In this document: positions 1 to 7,219 of the stretch, in pieces
Numbering within the stretch: position 1 is the stretch's first letter
Layout: each line of letters begins with the position of its first letter
Source of the DNA: Deltaproteobacteria bacterium
GTDB taxonomy: Bacteria > Myxococcota_A > UBA9160 > UBA4427
DNA: 13,135 bases
NCBI GenBank assembly: GCA_011051925.1
Contig: DRKE01000058.1
Location: forward strand, 1 to 13,135
Direction: 5' to 3'
Notes under the pieces: generated by a model
Told to the model about the DNA's origin: nothing
The model's input: only the letters and a program-made list of their open reading frames with translations
Database searches by the model: none
Translations under genes and position numbers: made by a program

Positions 1-21
1 ACGGATCAGGGCTGGAATCCG

Positions 22-804
22 TCAGCGGAGGATCTCGCCCGCGTTCACGAGCAGCGTTTCGCCCGTCACCATCCGCGAATAATCCGAACAGAAGAAGATG
101 CAGGCATTCGCGACATCGTCGTCCTTCGGGATCTCGCCGAGCGGCATGTTCTGCGTGATTCCGGCGATCACCTCTTCCTGGGAGACGCCGCGACGTTCGG
201 CTTCCATCCGGACGAAAGCCTCGACCGGCGGCCCCCACATCCAGGTGGGGATCACCATGTTCACCCGGATCTTCGAGGGTCCCAGCTCGTGGACCATGTG
301 ATACATGGCGGAGAGCAGCCCGCCCTTCGAAGACGCGTACGCGATCTGGGGGGCCATCGGCGGGTACCACATCGATTGGGAGCCGACGAGGACGATCGAG
401 CCGCCCCCGGCCTGCTTCATGAAGGGCACGGCGGCACGCGCGATCTGCATCGCTCCGGCGACGTTGACGGCGACCGTCCTGGCATAGTCCTCGGCCGACG
501 TCGATTCGAGATTCCCGAAGACCGCGTCGAGCGCGGCGACCTGCACGACCGCGTCGACGGATCCGAAGCGATCGCTCGCAGCCGACATCAGGGCGCGGCA
601 CTGGTCGTCGTCGGTCACGTCCGTCGGGACCGCCAGTGTCCTCTCCCCGTCCGGATCGATTTCCTTCGCATGTTGCGCGAGGGCTTCGGCCCGACGAGCG
701 GCCAGGACGACGTTCGCGCCGTCGCGCAGCGCCGCCTCCGCGACCTCCCGGCCGAGACCGGCTCCGACGCCGCAGACGACGACGGTCTTCGATTCAACCA
801 ACAT
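22..804 (-). CDS. SDR family NAD(P)-dependent oxidoreductase
   Basis: A complete 260-residue short-chain dehydrogenase/reductase of the classical size, expected to be a soluble cytosolic enzyme that oxidises or reduces a hydroxyl/carbonyl group with NAD(P). The Rossmann glycine motif is at residues 12-18 (GVGAGLG). Asn114 sits in the usual VNVAG context. The catalytic pair is Tyr156 and Lys160 (YASSK), with Ser142 or Ser144 as the third member. The C-terminal VTGETLLVNAG is typical of the family. Odd point: the usual NNAG motif after beta-4 reads QVAA (88-91). The start is well supported, because AGGAGG lies 7 nt upstream (plus-strand 812-817). It follows the TPR gene by 27 bp on the same strand, so co-transcription is likely. 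The substrate cannot be read from the sequence. GVGxGLG-type SDRs with a WGPP segment (190-193) are often annotated only to family level. Confidence 0.93.
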   Translation of the reverse strand: MLVESKTVVVCGVGAGLGREVAEAALRDGANVVLAARRAEALAQHAKEIDPDGERTLAVPTDVTDDDQCRALMSAASDRFGSVDAVVQVAALDAVFGNLESTSAEDYARTVAVNVAGAMQIARAAVPFMKQAGGGSIVLVGSQSMWYPPMAPQIAYASSKGGLLSAMYHMVHELGPSKIRVNMVIPTWMWGPPVEAFVRMEAERRGVSQEEVIAGITQNMPLGEIPKDDDVANACIFFCSDYSRMVTGETLLVNAGEILR

Positions 805-811
805 GAGGGAG

Positions 812-817
812 CCTCCT
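812..817 (-). promoter_or_regulatory. Ribosome binding site of the SDR gene
   Basis: On the minus strand this reads AGGAGG, a full match to the anti-Shine-Dalgarno complement, 7 nt before the ATG at 804. It fixes the start of the SDR gene and lies in the short gap after the TPR gene stop, as expected for a downstream gene in an operon. Confidence 0.85.
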
Positions 818-831
818 ATGTTCGAAAGGAT

Positions 832-3264
832 TCAGGAACCGCTGATTTTTTCGAGTTCGCTTCGCGCGGCCTCGATCTCGGGAAAGTCGGGACCTTCGAG
901 GACCGAGGCGAGGACGGCGCGGGCCTCGTCCTCGTGTCCGGCGGCCGCGAGGGCGAGGCCCAGCCGGTAGCGGACGGAGGGCAGGTCGGGGTTCATCTCG
1001 AGCGCTGCCCGGTATTGCTCGATCGCGGCATCGAAGGCGCCGCGCTGGTAGAGGACCCAGCCGAGGGTCGCTCGGGCGGTTGCCGATTTCGTCTGGCGAA
1101 CGGCTCGTCGGGCGAGCGAAAGGGCGCGATCGAGATCCGATCGGTCGGTCGCGAGAATCCAGGCGAGATCCTCGGCCGCGGGACCGAAGCCGGGCTTCCG
1201 GATCAGCGCCTCCTCGAGGCGCGCGATCGCACCGGCGGTATCACCCGACTCCCGCGCGATCGAGGCCGCGTCGTAGGGATGGCGCGCCTGCATGGGCGCC
1301 GCTTCCGTCGCGGCGTCGAGCGCGGCGAGCGCCGTCTCGCGATCCCCCTTCTGCAGAGCGAGATAGGCCTTCATCTCGAGCGCGGGCACATAGCCGGGAT
1401 CGAGGTCGAGCGCGCGATCGGTCGCGGCGGCGGCCTCTTCCGTTCGCGAGAGCTGCGACAGGACGCGAGCGCGGAGATCGTGGAGCGGGGCGCTCTGCTT
1501 CCGTGCGATCGCCGCGTCGATCAGGGTGAGGGCCTCTTCGCCACGACCGAGAGCGTTGAGATCGTCGGCGAGCGCGCGCAGGGCCGGTTCGTTCTCGGGA
1601 TCGGAAAGATCGAGACCGCTCGCTCGCAGGACGGCACTCGAAGCCTCGGCGCCCCCTTCCTTTCGTGCGATCATGGCCTTTTCGACGACGACTTCGATCG
1701 CGTCCGGGTCTGCCGCCTCGAGCGAGGCGAGGAATTCGCGCGCCCGGTCGATCTGTCCGAGCTCGAGCGCCGATCGGATCGCGATGTGATGGGCGGTCGG
1801 GTCGAGGTAGGGGCGCTGGGAAATCTGGCGTGCCGCGAAGTTCAGCGCCGCGGCCTGGTTTCCGTTGGCGAAATGCATCTCCGCGAGTCGCAGGGCGGCG
1901 TCGGTCGCGTCGGCTCGAAGACGGATGGCTTCGCTGAATTCCTTCAGGGCCCGCCGGTTCCGGCCGAGTCCGAGCGCGGCCTCGCCAGCGAGTTCGTGGC
2001 CCCTCGGATTGTTCGGCCACGACCGGAGACCGAGATCGATCCGCTCGAGCGCCTTCTCGGGATCCCCCGAGGCGAGCAGGATCGCGCCCTCGACGAGATT
2101 CCGATAACTCGGGTTCTGGAGTCCCTGCCCGATCTTTTCCGCACGATCGAGATCCCCCTCCTCGACGAGGAGATCCGCGAGGGCATGGAGCAGCGCTTCC
2201 TGGGGCTGGGGTGATCTCAGGATCGCCTCTTCGAGTGCCTTCCTCGCTTCGGTCGTGTTCCGGCTCCGGCGGTGGAACTCGGCCAGCATCCGCCAGGCCT
2301 CGGGTGAATCGAAGCGCTCGACGACATTCTCGATCGTTTTCCGTGCTTCGGCCGGATCTCCGTGGTCGAGCAGGAAATGAACGAGCCGGGACCAGGAGCG
2401 GATGTCGTCGGGGGCCGCTTCCGCCGCCTGACGGTACATCTCCACGGCGCGTTCGGGACGATCCGTGAGGACGTAGAATTCACTGGCGGCGCGTTGCAAG
2501 GCGGCATCGCCGGGGAACTCTTCGAGACATTCGCGATAGATCGCGTCGGCGCCTTCCAGATCCTCCTGGCTGCGATGGAAACGCGCGAGCTGGATGCAGG
2601 CGCGGGCGGCTCGGCTCTCGTCACCCGATGCGGTCGCCTCCTTCCGGAGATCCTTCCAGATCTTCTCGGCCTCTTCGCCCCGGTCGAGGGCGACCAGCGC
2701 GTTGGCCTTCATGATGATCGCGTTCTGGGCTTGCGGTTTCAGTGCGAGGATCCGATTCGCGAAGGCCAGCGCTTCTTCGGGCCGATTCGCGGCGAGGCGA
2801 CTCTGGCCCCCGGCATAGAGAGCGGTGAGATTCTCGGGATCCCGCTCGAGCAGCCGATCCGTCGTCGCGATCGCCTGGTCATAGGCTTCGAGCCGCATCT
2901 GGGTCGAGGCGAGCAGAAGGCCCGCCGGAATCGCGAAGGCCTCGGACTCCGCAGCGCGCTGCAACGGAGGAATGGCGAGACTCTGGCGGCCCGTCTGGAT
3001 GAGCCCCTTTCCGAGCAGGAAATTGGCCTCGGGATTGTCGCGGTCTTCACTCAGGACTTCGCTGACGAGGTCGATGGCCTGATCGATCCGACCCCGCTGT
3101 TCGAGATCACGCACGCGCGCGAGGCGGGCGTCTTCCCCGCCGTCCCGACAACCCGCGGCGAGGGTGACGAAGAGCGAAGCGGCCAGGAGCAGTCCGCCCC
3201 GAGCACGCCGGTTGGAACTCTGGGTCGACACTGAGGAGTGTCGATCGAAGAAGGGTCGCAGCAT
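832..3264 (-). CDS. Large TPR-repeat lipoprotein
   Basis: An 810-residue protein made almost wholly of tandem tetratricopeptide-like helical hairpins from about residue 45 to the end. Recurrent signatures include A-x-x-x-x-x-x-L and alanine at the eighth helix position, for example AIEQYRAALEMNPDLP near the C-terminus. The N-terminus has a basic stretch (RRARGG, 19-24), a hydrophobic segment (25-38) and AAGC with Cys39 as the likely lipidated residue. I infer a lipoprotein anchored in the inner or outer membrane with a long periplasmic TPR superhelix. TPR proteins are scaffolds, so no enzymatic role is implied. Large TPR lipoproteins occur in export and exopolysaccharide systems (for example the PEP-CTERM/exosortase TPR proteins), but nothing nearby confirms that role. 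It lies between the ligase gene (127 bp upstream) and the SDR gene (27 bp downstream). The start at 3264 leaves the signal peptide intact and has GGAGAG 12 nt upstream. Confidence 0.9.
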   Translation of the reverse strand: MLRPFFDRHSSVSTQSSNRRARGGLLLAASLFVTLAAGCRDGGEDARLARVRDLEQRGRIDQAIDLVSEVLSEDRDNPEANFLLGKGLIQTGRQSLAIPPLQRAAESEAFAIPAGLLLASTQMRLEAYDQAIATTDRLLERDPENLTALYAGGQSRLAANRPEEALAFANRILALKPQAQNAIIMKANALVALDRGEEAEKIWKDLRKEATASGDESRAARACIQLARFHRSQEDLEGADAIYRECLEEFPGDAALQRAASEFYVLTDRPERAVEMYRQAAEAAPDDIRSWSRLVHFLLDHGDPAEARKTIENVVERFDSPEAWRMLAEFHRRSRNTTEARKALEEAILRSPQPQEALLHALADLLVEEGDLDRAEKIGQGLQNPSYRNLVEGAILLASGDPEKALERIDLGLRSWPNNPRGHELAGEAALGLGRNRRALKEFSEAIRLRADATDAALRLAEMHFANGNQAAALNFAARQISQRPYLDPTAHHIAIRSALELGQIDRAREFLASLEAADPDAIEVVVEKAMIARKEGGAEASSAVLRASGLDLSDPENEPALRALADDLNALGRGEEALTLIDAAIARKQSAPLHDLRARVLSQLSRTEEAAAATDRALDLDPGYVPALEMKAYLALQKGDRETALAALDAATEAAPMQARHPYDAASIARESGDTAGAIARLEEALIRKPGFGPAAEDLAWILATDRSDLDRALSLARRAVRQTKSATARATLGWVLYQRGAFDAAIEQYRAALEMNPDLPSVRYRLGLALAAAGHEDEARAVLASVLEGPDFPEIEAARSELEKISGS

Positions 3265-3391
3265 CGGTCTGGGCGCTCTCCAGGCGGGATTCGGACATTC
3301 GCAACGGCATGCGGGATCGCTTCCCGCACGAGGCGCTCAACGATACAGCGGGCAGCGCCGGTTTGGAGCGACCTCCCGAGCTTCGTTGAAA
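3265..3391. other. Spacer between ligase and TPR genes, with small hairpin
   Basis: These 127 bp separate two minus-strand genes. They contain a perfect 7-bp inverted repeat, TGCGGGA at 3310-3316 and TCCCGCA at 3322-3328, with a 5-nt loop. No T-run follows on either strand, so I do not call it an intrinsic terminator. I see no clear -35/-10 pair for the TPR gene. Read-through from the ligase gene or an unrecognised promoter are both possible. Confidence 0.4.
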
Positions 3392-4525
3392 TCAGGTTTC
3401 CCGCGGGTCGCCCGGCGCGCGGGTTTCCAGTCGCATGCGATGGTCGTGACGCTCGAGCGCCAACGCGATCAGCCGATCCAGCAGGGCCGGATAGGGCAGG
3501 CCGGAGGCCTCCCAGAGCTTCGGATACATCGATCCGTCGGTGAATCCCGGCAGGCTGTTCAGCTCGTTGATATAGAAATCGTTCGTTTCCCGATCGACCA
3601 GGAAATCGACCCGGGCGAGGCCCTCGGCGTCGAGGGCGCGATAGGCGTCGAGGGCCAGGGACCGGAGGATGGCGGTCTCTTCCGGGGCGAGCGGGGCCGG
3701 AATGACGAGTTCGGTCGCGTCATCGAGGTATTTCGCGTCATAGTCGTAGAACGCATGGGCGGACCGGATCTCCCCGGGAACGGACGCTTCCGGTTCGTCG
3801 TTGCCCAGGACCGCCACCTCGATCTCGCGCGCATCGATCGCCTTCTCGGCGATGACCTTCCGGTCGTAGCGCTGGGCATCGGCCAATGCGGCGATCAGTT
3901 CAGGGATCGAATCTGCGCGGGAAATGCCGATCGACGAGCCCGAGTTCGCCGGTTTCACGAAGACGGGCCACCCGATTCCGTCGGCCACGCGCGTGGCGGC
4001 CGCCTCGAGTCCGATCCGATCGAGTTCGCCCGGGCGGAAGGTGATCCAGGGCGTGACAGGAAGGCCGGCCGCTTCGAGCAGGCGTTTGGCGACGTCCTTG
4101 TCCATCTGGATCGCCGAGCCGAGGACACCCGATCCGACATAGGGCACCTCCGCCAGTTCCAGGAGTCCTTGGAGCGCCCCGTCTTCCCCCCCGCGTCCAT
4201 GGATGATGGGAAAGACGACATCGAGGCGGGTTGCGTCTCCGAGCGCTCCGATCGCGGAGAGGGCAGTGGAATCCTCCGGAACCAGGGTCGTTCCGCCGGG
4301 AACGGCGGGCAGGAAGACCCGGCCGTCCCCCTTTTCATCGGCCACCTCGGCAAGGACCGCGTCTTCTTCGGCGAGATGCCATCGGCCCGTGGGATCGATG
4401 GCAATGAGCGAGATCGAGTATTTCGACCGGTCGAGGGCGCGCAGGATCGACGTGGCCGAGACGATCGACACGGCATGCTCGACCGAGCGGCCGCCAAAGA
4501 GCAATCCGACGCGCAGCTTTCCCAT
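3392..4525 (-). CDS. ddl: D-alanine--D-alanine ligase
   Basis: A cytosolic ATP-grasp ligase of 377 residues, a normal length for the DdlA/Ddl type. It joins two D-alanines to make the dipeptide that ends the peptidoglycan stem peptide. The N-terminal motif LFGGRSVEHAVS (9-20) carries the conserved Glu16. HGRGGEDG (109-116) is the family signature, and the ATP-grasp core runs from about 140 to 360. RVDFLVD (305-311) and the NELNSLPGF block (320-328) supply the Mg-ATP ligands and the oxyanion region. The omega loop (FYDYDAKYL, 259-267) has Tyr266, as in D-Ala-D-Ala ligases; depsipeptide ligases of Leuconostoc type carry Phe there. The frame is open back to 4846, but only the ATG at 4525 gives the family N-terminus, and it is preceded by a G-rich Shine-Dalgarno (GGGGGGAAG). 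It probably heads the leftward transcript through the TPR and SDR genes. Confidence 0.95.
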   Translation of the reverse strand: MGKLRVGLLFGGRSVEHAVSIVSATSILRALDRSKYSISLIAIDPTGRWHLAEEDAVLAEVADEKGDGRVFLPAVPGGTTLVPEDSTALSAIGALGDATRLDVVFPIIHGRGGEDGALQGLLELAEVPYVGSGVLGSAIQMDKDVAKRLLEAAGLPVTPWITFRPGELDRIGLEAAATRVADGIGWPVFVKPANSGSSIGISRADSIPELIAALADAQRYDRKVIAEKAIDAREIEVAVLGNDEPEASVPGEIRSAHAFYDYDAKYLDDATELVIPAPLAPEETAILRSLALDAYRALDAEGLARVDFLVDRETNDFYINELNSLPGFTDGSMYPKLWEASGLPYPALLDRLIALALERHDHRMRLETRAPGDPRET

Positions 4526-4677
4526 CTTCCCCCCGGACACGTGCGACACCCTCCCGGCGTTTCCCGTTCGTCCCGCCGGTCCGGGCGGATGATACGTCGC
4601 GGCCGGGATCCGTGCCTTTCCGGCGTCGATCGCGCGGGTCGCTTGACCGCTTTTCCGGACCTCCGTAAGCTCGTCGT
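4526..4677. promoter_or_regulatory. Divergent promoter region, ddl / larE
   Basis: This 152-bp spacer must drive ddl leftward and larE rightward. On the minus strand TATCAT (plus 4590-4595) matches a sigma-70 -10 box at five of six positions, but no good -35 is seen at 16-18 bp. On the plus strand the pair described in the next entry is the best candidate. No clear repressor palindrome was seen. Confidence 0.4.
4643..4671 (+). promoter_or_regulatory. Candidate sigma-70-like promoter of larE
   Basis: TTGACC (4643-4648) is separated by exactly 17 bp from TAAGCT (4666-4671). The -35 matches consensus at five positions and the -10 at three, so it is moderate only. Transcription would begin about 6-8 nt after the -10, essentially at the GTG start codon at 4678, implying a leaderless message. 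Confidence 0.4.
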
Positions 4678-5604
4678 GTGACCCCCACCCCCCGATCCCG
4701 GCTCTCCGTCGACGCCCATCCCGCGAAGGGCCCCGCCGTCCTGTCCGCGGATTCCGCGGATCCGGACGGCATCTCCCCGAAGTCGCGTGCGAAACAGGAC
4801 GCGCTCCTGGCCCGACTGCGCGAGGCGGGTCGTTTGATGATCGCATTCTCCGGGGGGGTCGATTCGAGTTATCTCGGTTGGGCGGCCCATCGCGTCCTGG
4901 GCGACGATTGTCTCCTCGTGACGGCCGTGTCGCCTTCGTATCCCGAGAGCCACCGAACGATGGCCGAGGAGGTCGTCGCGCGATTCGGCCTGCCCCATCG
5001 ATTCGTCGACACCCACGAGATGGAGCGGGCGGCCTATCGCGTCAATGCGTCGGACCGCTGCTATCACTGCAAGAGCGAACTCTTCGACACGATGGAGCGA
5101 CTGGGTGCCGAGCTGGGATTCGAGCGGGTCGCCTATGGCGTGAATACCGACGACCGCTCGGATTTCCGTCCGGGCCATCGAGCCGCCGACGAGCACGGCG
5201 TCCTCGCACCCCTGCAGGAGGTCGGCCTCTCGAAGGCCGAAATCCGGGAACTCTCGCGCTTCGCGGGTCTGCCGACCGCGGATCTGCCCGCCTCGGCGTG
5301 TCTTTCTTCCCGCCTGCCCTACGGAACGGAAGTGACCGTCGAGCGGTTGCGCCAGGTCGAAGAGGGGGAATCGCGACTTCGTGCCCTGGGATTCGGGCAG
5401 GTCCGGCTGAGACATCACGGCGAACTCGCCCGGGTCGAGGTCGATCCGAAGGAACTGCCGCGTGCCCTCGAGCGGGCGATGACCGAGCGGATCGTTCGTG
5501 CGATCAAGCCACTCGGGTTCCGCTATGTCACGCTGGACCTCGAGGGTTATCGGATGGGTTCCCTGAACGAGGTCCTCCAGATCCATTCCGAGCCGATTCG
5601 TTAG
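4678..5604 (+). CDS. larE: ATP-dependent sulfur insertase LarE, probable [4Fe-4S] type
   Basis: A 308-residue PP-loop protein of the LarE family. LarE adenylates the pyridinium dicarboxylate mononucleotide made by LarB and inserts sulfur, giving after LarC action the nickel-pincer nucleotide cofactor of lactate racemase-type enzymes. The PP-loop SGGVDSS is at residues 58-64. CYHC (128-131) gives a CxxC, and Cys208 lies in ASACLSSRLPYG. By spacing from the PP-loop, Cys208 corresponds to the sacrificial cysteine of Lactobacillus LarE. Cys128, Cys131 and Cys208 together match the three cluster-binding cysteines of the catalytic [4Fe-4S] LarE class. The N-terminus is about 30 residues longer than usual. 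The GTG at 4678 is the only standard start: an in-frame TAA lies at 4666-4668 and the next ATG falls beside the PP-loop. No Shine-Dalgarno is visible. LarB, LarC and a LarA-type racemase are not in the window. Confidence 0.93.
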   Translation: MTPTPRSRLSVDAHPAKGPAVLSADSADPDGISPKSRAKQDALLARLREAGRLMIAFSGGVDSSYLGWAAHRVLGDDCLLVTAVSPSYPESHRTMAEEVVARFGLPHRFVDTHEMERAAYRVNASDRCYHCKSELFDTMERLGAELGFERVAYGVNTDDRSDFRPGHRAADEHGVLAPLQEVGLSKAEIRELSRFAGLPTADLPASACLSSRLPYGTEVTVERLRQVEEGESRLRALGFGQVRLRHHGELARVEVDPKELPRALERAMTERIVRAIKPLGFRYVTLDLEGYRMGSLNEVLQIHSEPIR

Positions 5605-5706
5605 GTTCGGCAAGTCCCCGGTTCCGGCGGAAGAGCTCGTTTCGATCCCGGGCCATTCCGTCGTACCCCAGACCGCGCGATCGCTCGCGTACGAGAACGC
5701 CCGACG
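5605..5706 (+). other. Spacer between larE and the C45-like gene
   Basis: These 102 bp lie between two plus-strand genes. I see no T-tailed hairpin and no convincing promoter. The second gene lacks a clear Shine-Dalgarno before its ATG. Co-transcription with larE is possible but not shown. Confidence 0.3.
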
Positions 5707-6609
5707 ATGTGGACGACGATCGAATGTGCGGGGCACCCGCGAGACATGGGACTCGCCCAGGGTGCGGGCGCTCGAAGCGCCATTCACGCCGAACTCTCGA
5801 ACGCCGGCCTGTCGCGGAAGCGTTCGAGGATTCCCACGCTCCGCGCCCTGACACAGGGTCGATTGCGTGGGCGGGGTGCGGGTCGGGAGTTCTTCCGGCA
5901 TTTCGCGCATCAGGCGGAGCGGCTCGAGGGTCTTGCCTTTGCTGCGGATGTCCCGGTCGACTCGCTGCTCGAACTCCATCTCCGGGTTCGGGCGGGGGGG
6001 GCCGCCGGGGGGCTCCTGTCCCGGCGGACCTCGCTTCGTGCGCGGACCGTCGGGGGGCGGGGCGAAGGCAAGAGCGCCCTGCTCGAGCGAAGCCTGCCGT
6101 GTCGGCTTCCCGGCGAATCGGGTTGGATCGTCCGGGAGAGTCGGCCCGAAGTCGGGTTCCGATCCGTCGAGATCGGCCTGCCCTGGCTCGTCTCCGCCGT
6201 CGCGGGCGTCAACGAAGCGGGACTGGCCGTCGTGGCGGGGCCGCTTCTCTGGGGAAGACAGGGGTATGAGGGGGCGTCGCCTTCCTTCCTGCTCGCGCAG
6301 GACTGTCTCCAACGCTTCGGAGATCTGGAGGGTGCTCTCGATTGGTGCAGGAAGCGGCCGGTCGAAGGCGAACAATCCTTCGTGCTCGCCGATGCGTCGG
6401 GTGCCGTGGCGACCGTGATCTCGAACGGCCGTGAGCGACGCGTGCAATCGGGAGACGGAGAACTCCATCTCGAGGGAGGGGACCTGCCCGATCCGGACCG
6501 GATCCCCGCTTTGCCGGAGGGTTCGGCGCGCGACCGTGTCCTGCTCGATCCGAAGGCGCGTCGCCTCCAGCTCGATGCGGCAGCGATGGCGATCGAGATC
6601 GGTCTATAG
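5707..6609 (+). CDS. C45/AAT-like Ntn-hydrolase fold protein, nucleophile apparently missing
   Basis: A 300-residue protein resembling the C45 peptidase / acyl-CoA:6-aminopenicillanate acyltransferase family (Ntn hydrolases that make or break amide bonds). The N-terminal G-x-P-x-x-x-G motif is GHPRDMG (9-15). LEGLAFAADVPVDSLLEL (73-90) resembles the helix before the processing site. VAGVNEAGLAVV (165-176) matches the conserved G-x-NE-x-GL strand, and SFVLADASG (224-232) the downstream conserved strand. In active members a Gly-Cys-Thr/Ser processing site follows the helix. Here the region reads GGLLSRRTSLRA (101-112) with no cysteine; the only cysteines are at 7, 132, 200 and 214. It could be a pseudoenzyme, a Ser/Thr-nucleophile variant (Ser105), or a remote relative. 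No signal peptide is seen. The ATG at 5707 is needed to keep the N-terminal motif. It converges on the chemotaxis arm that ends at 6690. Confidence 0.65.
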   Translation: MWTTIECAGHPRDMGLAQGAGARSAIHAELSNAGLSRKRSRIPTLRALTQGRLRGRGAGREFFRHFAHQAERLEGLAFAADVPVDSLLELHLRVRAGGAAGGLLSRRTSLRARTVGGRGEGKSALLERSLPCRLPGESGWIVRESRPEVGFRSVEIGLPWLVSAVAGVNEAGLAVVAGPLLWGRQGYEGASPSFLLAQDCLQRFGDLEGALDWCRKRPVEGEQSFVLADASGAVATVISNGRERRVQSGDGELHLEGGDLPDPDRIPALPEGSARDRVLLDPKARRLQLDAAAMAIEIGL

Positions 6610-6689
6610 CCTTGCAGCCGGAATCGGGCCGGGACCCGGGATCGTCGTCCGGAAGGCCCCCGTGATGAGGCGAAGAGTCGCCGGCGGTG
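6610..6689. other. Convergent intergenic spacer
   Basis: Eighty bases separate two convergent genes. The sequence is GC-rich with short palindromes (such as CCGGGACCCGG) but no hairpin followed by a T-run on either strand. No intrinsic terminator can be called. Confidence 0.3.
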
Positions 6690-7178
6690 TCAGCCGAGAT
6701 CGGCGGACAGGATCGTCATCTTCCCGCCGCCATAGCCTTCGATCTGGATCTGGACGTCGATCCGTTTCTTCGGATTCGCGACGACCGCCTTGTCGTCATC
6801 GGTCAACGCGTCGAGGGATCGTGCGATCGAGATCCAGCGGACATGCGGATAGCCATCGGAGCAGAGCAGTCCCGCCATGATGTTGGCGACTTCCGAATAG
6901 GCGTCGACGAGGTTGGCGCCGAGTTCACCCTCCTTCACGGCTTCCTCGGCTCCGCCGGCGGGAACCATCGCGAGCGCTGCCCCGAGAAAGGCGGCGACTG
7001 CGAGGTCGACCTGGCAGAGCGCGGCCAGCTTGTCATCCCGCGTGAAATAGCGCGCGGTGTGGGCGTCTCCCTCGAAGACGTTCGCTCTCGCCGATTCCGT
7101 GACGGTCGTCTCCTTCCCGAGCAGGGAGGTCAGCTGCTCGCCGAGTCGTTCGATCCTGGGCATGTGGATGTCGGGCAT
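6690..7178 (-). CDS. CheX/CheC-like protein, candidate CheY-P phosphatase
   Basis: A 162-residue protein, the size of CheX. Residues 92-99 (DAYSEVAN) fit the D/S-x3-E-x2-N signature that carries the catalytic Glu and Asn of CheC/CheX/FliY phosphatases, here Asp92, Glu96 and Asn99. The preceding strand-helix stretch (LAALCQVDLAVAAFLG, 51-66) and the following MAGLL resemble that fold. The second half is mostly predicted strand and ends in a glycine-rich turn (EGYGGGK, 147-153). The proline found about 22 residues after the Asn in CheC is not at that spacing. The start at 7178 is chosen because AAGGA lies about 10 nt upstream; the frame is open to 7331 but that part overlaps cheY. The gene follows cheY by 41 bp on the same strand, which fits removal of phosphate from that CheY. 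Identity is inferred from motif and context; a CheC-fold protein of other function is possible. Confidence 0.6.
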   Translation of the reverse strand: MPDIHMPRIERLGEQLTSLLGKETTVTESARANVFEGDAHTARYFTRDDKLAALCQVDLAVAAFLGAALAMVPAGGAEEAVKEGELGANLVDAYSEVANIMAGLLCSDGYPHVRWISIARSLDALTDDDKAVVANPKKRIDVQIQIEGYGGGKMTILSADLG

Positions 7179-7219
7179 GTCGTGAGGTCCTTCCGCGAAG
7201 TCGTCCTGGTCGGATCGGA

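Noticed and set aside
289..2214. A 641-codon open frame on the plus strand
   Set aside because: It lies antisense to the SDR and TPR genes, reads as Arg/Gly-rich sequence with no recognisable domain, and is explained by third-position GC bias.
3310..3328. Perfect 7-bp hairpin as an intrinsic terminator after ddl
   Set aside because: No T-run follows on either strand.
3164..4681. A 505-codon open frame on the plus strand
   Set aside because: Antisense to ddl, which has a complete set of family motifs; the plus-strand product has none.
4526..4846. N-terminal extension of ddl
   Set aside because: It would add 107 Arg/Pro-rich residues overlapping the start of larE. The ATG at 4525 begins the conserved ligase N-terminus with a G-rich ribosome site.
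3955..6468. An 837-codon open frame on the minus strand
   Set aside because: Antisense to larE and the C45-like gene and overlapping ddl in another frame; Arg/Pro-rich with no family features.
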